Below, in pieces: positions 57,301 through 64,000 of a stretch of DNA of 64,000 bases. Position numbers and translations under genes: made by a program. Where the stretch lies: NCBI GenBank assembly GCA_944989445.1, contig CALYLW010001088.1:94501-158500 (forward strand), written 5' to 3'. The stretch comes from Ampullaceana balthica (Eukaryota > Mollusca > Gastropoda > Lymnaeidae). The stretch's first letter is position 1. Each line of letters starts with the position of its first letter. The notes under the pieces were generated by a model, which was given only the letters and a program-made list of their open reading frames with translations, was not told the origin of the DNA and made no database searches.

Positions 57301-60300
57301 ATGAAATGATGGGATATGACTCTCTGCTTGGCTCACATTTTGATAAATATTATGTGGATTACGTGAGATGGGAATCCCCTGCCAGGTTCTCTGATGACGA
57401 TTTTGCTTTGCCAAGGAGTGAGTTTTTTAAAAACTATTTTAAACATGCAATGCATGGCCTAAGGGACTTTAATATGCATTGCTAAAACCAAGGAAAGGCT
57501 AATTAAAATAATATATTAATCAGATATTCTTAAAGTCCAAAGTCCAATGTAGAGTTCAGATACCTTTTTTCTATTTTTGTCAATTATTTACTGTATAATG
57601 ATGGTACAGTGAATCTTTTTTATCGAGTTAGTTATGGTTTTATAACATAATTACCCCTTCTGGGTGAAGAAATAATTCAAATATCAGCCTTGGGAGCTTT
57701 TGAACTTAACCACACACTATGACAATATTACAGTTTTCATTAAATTACAAAAAGTTTAAACTAACAGAATAACAGTGATAAATATGTTAGTTTCTCCTCT
57801 ATGATGATGACATCTGAAATATATTGACAGACCTGACCTGCCAAGGTTTTCCTGGACCTGGTGCAGAGCATGTGATTCTAATGAACCCCATCCGTGAATA
57901 CATCCATCACCATGATAGTCATATCCATGAAGGGTTTGAACACTTCAAGAGAGCAAATGGCAAGGTGTACAAGAAGGACGAGCATGACTCCAGGAAACAT
58001 GTCTTCAGACAAAACCTCAGGTAATTTACACTGTCCGTTATTCTCTAGTCTTATGATGCAGTCGCTTTATCCAGTTACAAATTCAACAAATGTGTACACA
58101 TAATTATTTCTGGTTAGTGATACTGAAATTTTTTTTTAAATTATCCATTTTAAAAATGCTCCTGTATATCTTTGCTATTATCATTTTAAATAAATGTTAA
58201 ATAAAAATAACTGCTTCATAAGTTTATGTTTGCCAACATTGTTCTTTCTTTTTTTAGTAGACCGTTCCTCTACTGATTAGCACTTATTGCAGTTGTGCTA
58301 GCTCAAATGTTTAAACCTATTTAACTCATTAGCTCCTGATGCGACTAAATGCGTCCTTATAGGGGTCCGTACGGATGCGACCAAATGCGTCTGTTCGCCC
58401 AGCAACGCACTCTGGCATTTTTAGTTAAAAATAGCATGGACGTCTTGCTTTCCTTGAGACTTTCAGCTATTGTGTGATTCTACGAGATTTCAATAAAAAT
58501 TACCAGATGTTTTTATCTTGTTTCACTTTTAATCCATGTGTGAATTAGTTTGACGTGTCTATATCGCGTATGTATTTACCCGAGGTGCCAAAAATCGCGT
58601 TATCGAACTTTAATTGTCATTATTTCGCAGTGCATGTTATATTATTATTAAACTTAATTCATTTCTTGATGCATTAATCATTTTATTTTTTAAGATGAAC
58701 GAAATCTATAGAAAATAAAAGCATTTTTCTAATGAAATCAAAAGCTTAACGAGGTTGCTTCCCTTTTGTCCTTAATATGAAATAGATTCGGATGTAGCCC
58801 TTCAGGAGCTATTGAGTTAACAAGCATTGATTGTATTCAACAAGCTTTTTTTTTCTCTTCAATATATACTATTTAAATATCCTATGTTTTTCTTACATTT
58901 TTAATATTTTTAAAAGAAATGGGGTTTATGAATCGTTATTCCTTAGGAGATTCCTTCATTTTCTCTCTCTCCACATTCAGATACATTAATTCAAAGAACC
59001 GAGCTGGGCTTTCATACACTCTGGCAGTTAACCACCTGACAGACCGCACTGACAAAGAGATGAAATTTCTTAGAGGCTATCGTTACAGTCATGTAGACCA
59101 TGGTGGCCAGAAGTTCACATTGACTGCCATGAACAAGCAAGATGTACCAGACCAGTGGGACTGGAGGCTTCTGGGTTAGTTCAATTTTGAAGGATGCTTT
59201 TTTTTTGCTTGTTTTTTTGGGGGGGGTAAATTTATAATTACTAAAGTTGATTTATTCCTGTCATAAATTTGTTGTTGGGATACTTATCAATATAAAAAAA
59301 ATCAGCGGGGCTTTGATTCAAATCTTCTGGTATTGAAACCACTCTGAACTTATAGAATAAATCAAAGGCATTATATTTTACAGTTACCAACATCTGTGCT
59401 CTTAAGAGGATTGCTATAAACTGATACAGTTAAACTTTAAAATTACTTTTGTGTTATTTTACATGTATTAAAAAAAAATTATATAGGCATATTATCTGTT
59501 AAGAAATTAATTTATTAGTTTTGAAGAGCGAACATGGAAATATTTAACATTAAAAAATGGTTTCACAAATTTTTGAGGACAATTAAATAAAGTTTGTTCA
59601 ATGGTTTCCTACAGGTGCTGTAACCCCTGTGAAAGATCAGGCTATTTGTGGTTCTTGCTGGAGTTTTGGAACAACAGGAACTATTGAAGGTGCTAACTTC
59701 CTTAAGGTAATTTTTTAAAATCCACTTAGAGCATTATTATATTTCCAAATCTTTAAGAAAATTTTGCTTCAATCACCTATAATGATTCTAGGTTTTGAAA
59801 TTCTGATATCATTATTTACATTTATATACATTTGCTTGATAGTAAGCGTTGACAAACATTTGCAGCATCATGATACCTGAGACTTCACAAACTCAAACAC
59901 TTAGTTTTTTTATTAGGAGCCATGGCCTTTTTTTTCCCCCCTCTATTTTAGTTGTGAATCGGATAAGCATTTTATATTTTGTAAATTATTATTTTATATT
60001 CTTATATTAATGGTTTACATTTGTACTGATGAAGGTATTTTCAGCAATGTTTAAATTTTTATTTTATGTAATCATAATTTTTATACAAAATACATGTGTC
60101 ACATTGACCCACATACTAATGTGCTTACAGACTGGAAACCTGGTGCGACTCTCTCAACAAGAACTGATTGACTGTTCATGGGGATATGGCAACAATGGTT
60201 GTGATGGTGGTGAGGACTTCAGGGCCTACTCTTATATTATGCAGAATGGTGGTCTAACAAGTGAGGAGCAGTATGGCCAGTATTTGGCTATTGTAAGTGG

Positions 60301-62411
60301 GCTTTAAAAATATTTTTTTATCCTCATAGATTTTACTTTACATGCCAGATATTTACTTTATTTTATGATTCATATTGCCTGGAAGGCTGATTTTTCACTA
60401 GAATTTGCTTTGCGAAAACCAATAATTAAACATGGAGGTTTTTATATAGTGTTTATTTGGAATCAATTTTTTTGGTGCTGAAATCTAATTCCTCACTGTG
60501 AAGATACAGAATCATACTGCAGTAAATATAAAGATATCCGAATCGTGCCTTAGGTTTTGTGAAGATATCAGAAATTGATTTAAAGTATTATTAGTCACCA
60601 TATCTCTAGTAAAATATAGACATTCACAACAAAATCTAGACTGCATGAAAATGAAACTAAACCTCAAAATGTAAATAAAACCGTTTTCTACCTCTAAGTT
60701 ACTTGTTGGTTTCTGGTACTCATTAGTACTCTTATTGTAATCACGTGTCTAGTTTTGCCAAGAATTATGTTACCAGGTTGGTTAAAAAGGATGTCACCAC
60801 TAAGTTCACTAACTGTGGCAAACTAATCACTACTCATTTGTCTCTCTTCAGGACGGCTTCTGCCTCAGTAAACTTGTCAAGCCTGTGGTCCAGCTGTCCA
60901 ACTTCACTACATTGCCACAGGGTGACCTGTCCTCCCTCAAGCTGGCCATTTTCAACAAAGGACCCGTCTCTGTTGCCATTGATGCCTCTCACAAGTCCCT
61001 CAGCTTCTACGCCAACGGAGTTTATTATGAACCAGACTGCAGTGAGTATTAATCTAAAGATTAGGTTAGAATGAGGCTTCAGCATTGTTCAGAAATTACT
61101 TAGATCAAAAAAGTATCAGTGGTTTAGTAATAAACTACTTGCAAATTTAACCACAGTTAACTCATTAGTTCCTGATGCGTCTTTATAGGGGTCCGTACGG
61201 ATGTGTCCAAATGCGTCCGTTCGCATAGCGACGCACTCTCACATTTTTAGTTAAAAATAGCATCAAAATCTCACTTTCCTTGAGACTTCCGGCTGTTGTG
61301 TGAATCTACGAGATTTCAATAAAATTATACAGGATGTTTTTATCTTGTTTCACTTTGGATCCATGTGTGATTTAGTTTGACGTGTCTCTATTGAGTTTGT
61401 ATTCACCCAAGGTGCCGAAAATCACGTTATCGGACTTTAATCATCATTTTTTTCGCAGTGCAAGTTATATTATTATTAAACGTAATTTACTTCTTGATGC
61501 ATTAATCATTTTATTTTTTAAGATAAGCCAATATCTTCTTTAGAAAAGAAAAGCATTTTGCTAATGGAATCAAAAGCTTAACAAAGCCGCTCCCCTTTTG
61601 TCAGGAAAATGAAATAGCTACGGAAGTGGCCCTTCAGGACTTAATGAGTTAAGTTTGCAAAGGGAAATTAAAAAATGAGAGCTGAAAATTTATCACAAAC
61701 GCCTCTTCCAAAAACATCTTCAATCCATGTCACCTAGCATCTGATTCTATAAATCAAACCTGTTACACAGTTTGCTAGAGGAACACTATCTTCAAATTCA
61801 CAGCGGTTCCAAGGCTGCATATTTTAAAAATTTTAATTGAAGTCAAATATGTCTCGGGGCTTTATGAAATATAAATTTTCACCAATGAAAGTAATGTTAA
61901 ACATACAGGAAAAATAAAATAAATAATAGAATATCGTAGGCATCAATAACCAGTGAAATCACCTATTGCTGTAATTGTTAAGACTAACATGCTTCAACCA
62001 GTTTAGATGTGCCATTTTGTTAGTTTATAAGAGCTCTTGTTACAAAATTGACTTTAAAAAATGCTCAAATGTCTTGTATGTTGTATAATTAAGTCAAGAA
62101 AAAATGAATTCAGGTCACATACCTGATCAAAGAGGATCTCAACTTTAATGTAAATATTTCCCCCTTTATAAGGCAAGTTGTCGCCTCTTTGTTTAGTTTC
62201 ATAACTTTTATCACAATTAACAGGGAGTGACCCAGACGGACTTGATCACGCCGTGTTGGCTGTTGGATATGGAACCCTCAATGGTCAAGACTACTGGCTG
62301 GTTAAAAACTCGTGGTCCACCTACTGGGGCAATGATGGCTATGTGTTGATGTCACAGAAAAACAACAACTGCGGAGTGGCCACAGCAGCTACCTATGTTG
62401 ATATCAAATAA
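54328..62411 (+). CDS. Counting factor-associated protein D-like papain-family (C1A) cysteine protease
   Basis: Exons: 54328-54370, 55493-55642, 55963-56141, 56611-56682, 57249-57417, 57831-58020, 58981-59174, 59615-59706, 60131-60292, 60852-61041, 62224-62411. All join in phase (GT-AG) to give 542 residues. It has a short signal peptide ([20 protein letters not shown]), then a ~200-residue N-terminal domain typical of the CFAD/digestive-cysteine-protease subgroup, an I29-type propeptide (about 222-290, [20 protein letters not shown]), and the peptidase domain from about 318. Catalytic residues are present: Gln341 (oxyanion), Cys347 in CGSCWSFG, His489 in [11 protein letters not shown] and Asn509 in [10 protein letters not shown]. 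The length is normal for the group. It is expected to be lysosomal or secreted/digestive. All key residues are intact, so it is probably active. The name rests on architecture and motif memory, not a search. Confidence 0.93.
54471..54651. mobile_element. MITE with ~25-bp TIRs, intron 1 of the protease gene
   Basis: Left end GGTAATCCCTTATTTCAGCG, mirrored at the right by CGCTGAAATAAGGGATTAC. 181 bp, AT-rich body. It abuts a second element with the same terminus, creating a 30-bp perfect palindrome at 54638-54667. Confidence 0.8.
54654..55376. mobile_element. Second MITE of the same family, split by a SINE
   Basis: Starts GGTAATCCCTTATTTAAGGG and ends GCTAAAATATGGGATTACC. The SINE at 54683-54977 lies just inside its left end. 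Without the SINE it would be about 430 bp. Confidence 0.65.
54683..54977 (-). mobile_element. tRNA-derived SINE, copy 3 (full length)
   Basis: On the minus strand it starts with GGGGACGCGGTGGTCGAGTG (box A) and box B GGTTCGAATCC, has the same body as copies 1 and 2, and ends in GGAGCGTCTATATAGATAA plus GATAA repeats. It sits in intron 1 of the protease gene in antisense orientation. Confidence 0.9.
58321..58820. mobile_element. TTAA-flanked MITE, copy 1 (intron 6 of the protease gene)
   Basis: Starts TTAACTCATTAGCTCCTGA and ends TTCAGGAGCTATTGAGTTAA, so the TTAA duplications are included in the coordinates. 500 bp. TTAA targets are used by piggyBac and Kolobok, and this end style resembles piggyBac-type MITEs. 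Confidence 0.8.
61157..61652. mobile_element. TTAA-flanked MITE, copy 2 (intron 10 of the protease gene)
   Basis: Same family and orientation as 58321-58820: TTAACTCATTAGTTCCTGA at the left, TCAGGACTTAATGAGTTAA at the right, with shared internal blocks (AGGGGTCCGTACGGATG, TTTTTAGTTAAAAATAGCAT). 496 bp. Confidence 0.85.
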
Positions 62412-62890
62412 AATTGAATCCAGCTAATTTTGTGCACTTGCACAAATATGTCTGGTCAATAGCAATCAAAGTAGTTCATTTTAAGAGGTTACATTCCATC
62501 TAGTTCCTTGGCCTTATGTAGAGCTTTCAAATGATTAACATTAATCTAATTAATTGATATTATTAATATTCAATAGTTCTCTCTTGCATAAATTTTTTTG
62601 AAAAACTGCTATGTCATGCAGTTGGACTTGTCACATAATAGTGTGCTGACTGAAATTTTTATCTGTTTGTTGCTTATGAGATTGGCCAATTAGGTCAAGG
62701 GTAAACATCGTCTGACTTTCACTTATGTCTGATAGTCACAAGTTTGACACAAATGTCAATATTTAATTGTCTGAGGTTGAATGAACAAATGCAGCTATGG
62801 TTTAATTGAAATAAACTGATGATAGCATTGCTGTCTTTCATATTGAATTACATTATTCTGTAACAAATCATTTAAATTTGAAATAAATTA
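62412..62890 (+). other. 3' UTR of the protease gene
   Basis: Follows the TAA at 62409-62411. AATAAA signals occur at 62810-62815 and 62882-62887, suggesting a 3' UTR of about 420-490 nt. No other coding signal. Confidence 0.55.
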
Positions 62891-64000
62891 ATTTTTTAAA
62901 ACGAGAGTGTTAAATAATTGTTTTTTTTTAATTAAGGATGGTAATTAATTATGGCATTTATGGGATGTGGGAGGGGGTGTGTGTGATGGGATATTTGTTT
63001 GACAGGGTATAAGGCATAAACTGATATCTAAACCACACAGTTACTGTTGATATAAAATATTTTATGTTCCTCAACATAACATAATATAACAGCCCAACGG
63101 CTATAAAATCAAATGAGCACTCTTTCCCAAACAACGGATTCAATCGGGATAACAAGGAACTTTAATTTATGGTTCTAATAATATAAATCTATAACTGTTC
63201 CTGGATATTTGCTCACAAACTGGTAACTTTTTTATTTCAAAGTTAATCATTTAAATTACAATTTATTGAAACACATGAGATTTTAAAATACAAAAACAAA
63301 TTGTTAAATGTTTACATACTTTTATTGTTATAATACAAACTTTTTGTATTCTGTTATGTACGGAGGTGATAACGATGATTAAAATTTCTACATTGTCAAA
63401 GCTACATTGCACTGATAGGGTAACATTAATGAGAACTATATACACTGAGTCTAGATACCCATGGTAATAATGAAAAAAAACAACTTGGATTCATTATAAA
63501 TTAATCATTTTAGTTTTGATAAAAACATCAATTTAAAACATATTGAATACTGGTTTCATTTTAAAGAGAATGTTACCTAAGTCTTAGATAACCAAACAGC
63601 TTACAATGGGGGCAGATTGTCTTTGTTATCTTGCCACACAGTTCTTCCAAAAATTTTGTTTTTTGAAATGCCATTTTCACTGACATTTCTAATCTTAATC
63701 TAATCTGAAACCTTCCACAACAAGGTCAAATCACTAGCTACAGAAATGGGAATGGTTTTAAAAAGAAGCCTAAGTACATTCAAATATCACCACTATATGT
63801 ATACATGTACTTCTATCAGGACCATCTGTACACTAAACAATCTTCATATTTACATGTAACAAACACAAATTATTAGAAAGCAAACTATCCCAAGTACTGG
63901 TATATTGACTTAGTAGTTTGTCCAGTTTGCTTTCAGTCTCAATTATAATTGGTACATCTGTTAATCTGCAAGGGTGAATTATTTACATATAATATATTTG
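62891..64000. other. Intergenic right flank, nothing recognised
   Basis: AT-rich with short non-coding ORFs. No TIR or tandem array seen. A 3' UTR of a convergent gene beyond the window cannot be excluded. Confidence 0.4.

Noticed and set aside
60834..61085. Minus-strand ORF in the protease gene
   Set aside because: Antisense shadow of protease exon 60852-61041.
1..64000. CRISPR arrays, bacterial operons, riboswitches, prophage
   Set aside because: The window is eukaryotic (split genes, GT-AG introns, SINE/LINE). The tandem repeats have no spacers and no prokaryotic signals were seen.

Overview
This is an AT-rich metazoan nuclear window with split genes (GT-AG introns, roughly 60-540 bp exons), no operons, and a heavy load of DNA transposons, a CR1/jockey-like LINE and a tRNA-derived SINE. 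The gene content (a long YWTD/EGF/sushi secreted protein and a counting-factor-associated-protein-D-like cysteine protease) and the repeat style suggest a lophotrochozoan, most likely a gastropod mollusc. The species call is inference only.

Layout. (1) 645-6719, minus strand: an 11-coding-exon gene for a 416-residue SDS22-type leucine-rich-repeat protein with a charged helical tail; its 3' UTR runs off the left edge. (2) 7.9-23.1 kb: a gene-poor stretch of LINE 3' fragments, MITEs, minisatellites, a pogo/Tigger-like element, Helitron-like ends, hAT transposase remnants, one small secreted-protein-like ORF and a truncated duplicate of the 3' end of the next gene. (3) 23643-44446, minus strand: a large secreted protein gene. 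I can chain 23 exons in phase (about 1308 residues, N terminus missing): LDLR-class-B (YWTD) beta-propeller blades, one EGF-like module, more YWTD blades, a sushi/CCP module and a C-terminal glycine-rich domain. One exon holds a one-base frameshift in a run of nine A. Two of its introns have been inflated by nested transposons. (4) 44.5-54.2 kb: a transposon graveyard, including a 3.6 kb ZMYM1-like hAT with a second, Buster/ZBED5-like hAT inside it, several hAT MITEs with intact 8-bp target duplications, a SINE and a 52-bp minisatellite. (5) 54328-62411, plus strand: a complete 11-exon gene for a 542-residue papain-family (C1A) protease with its own TATA box and a group of E-box/M-box-like sites. 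Its introns carry two inverted-repeat MITEs split by a SINE, and two copies of a TTAA-flanked MITE.

The three genes are not obviously functionally linked. The most notable material is the domain architecture and 3'-end duplication of the YWTD gene, the LINE-SINE pair with a shared 3' tail, a TIR family that carries full TGACGTCA (CRE) palindromes, and layers of nested transposons whose order of insertion can be read from their target-site duplications. Exon boundaries were placed by hand from reading phase and GT/AG signals. No alignment or database search was possible.
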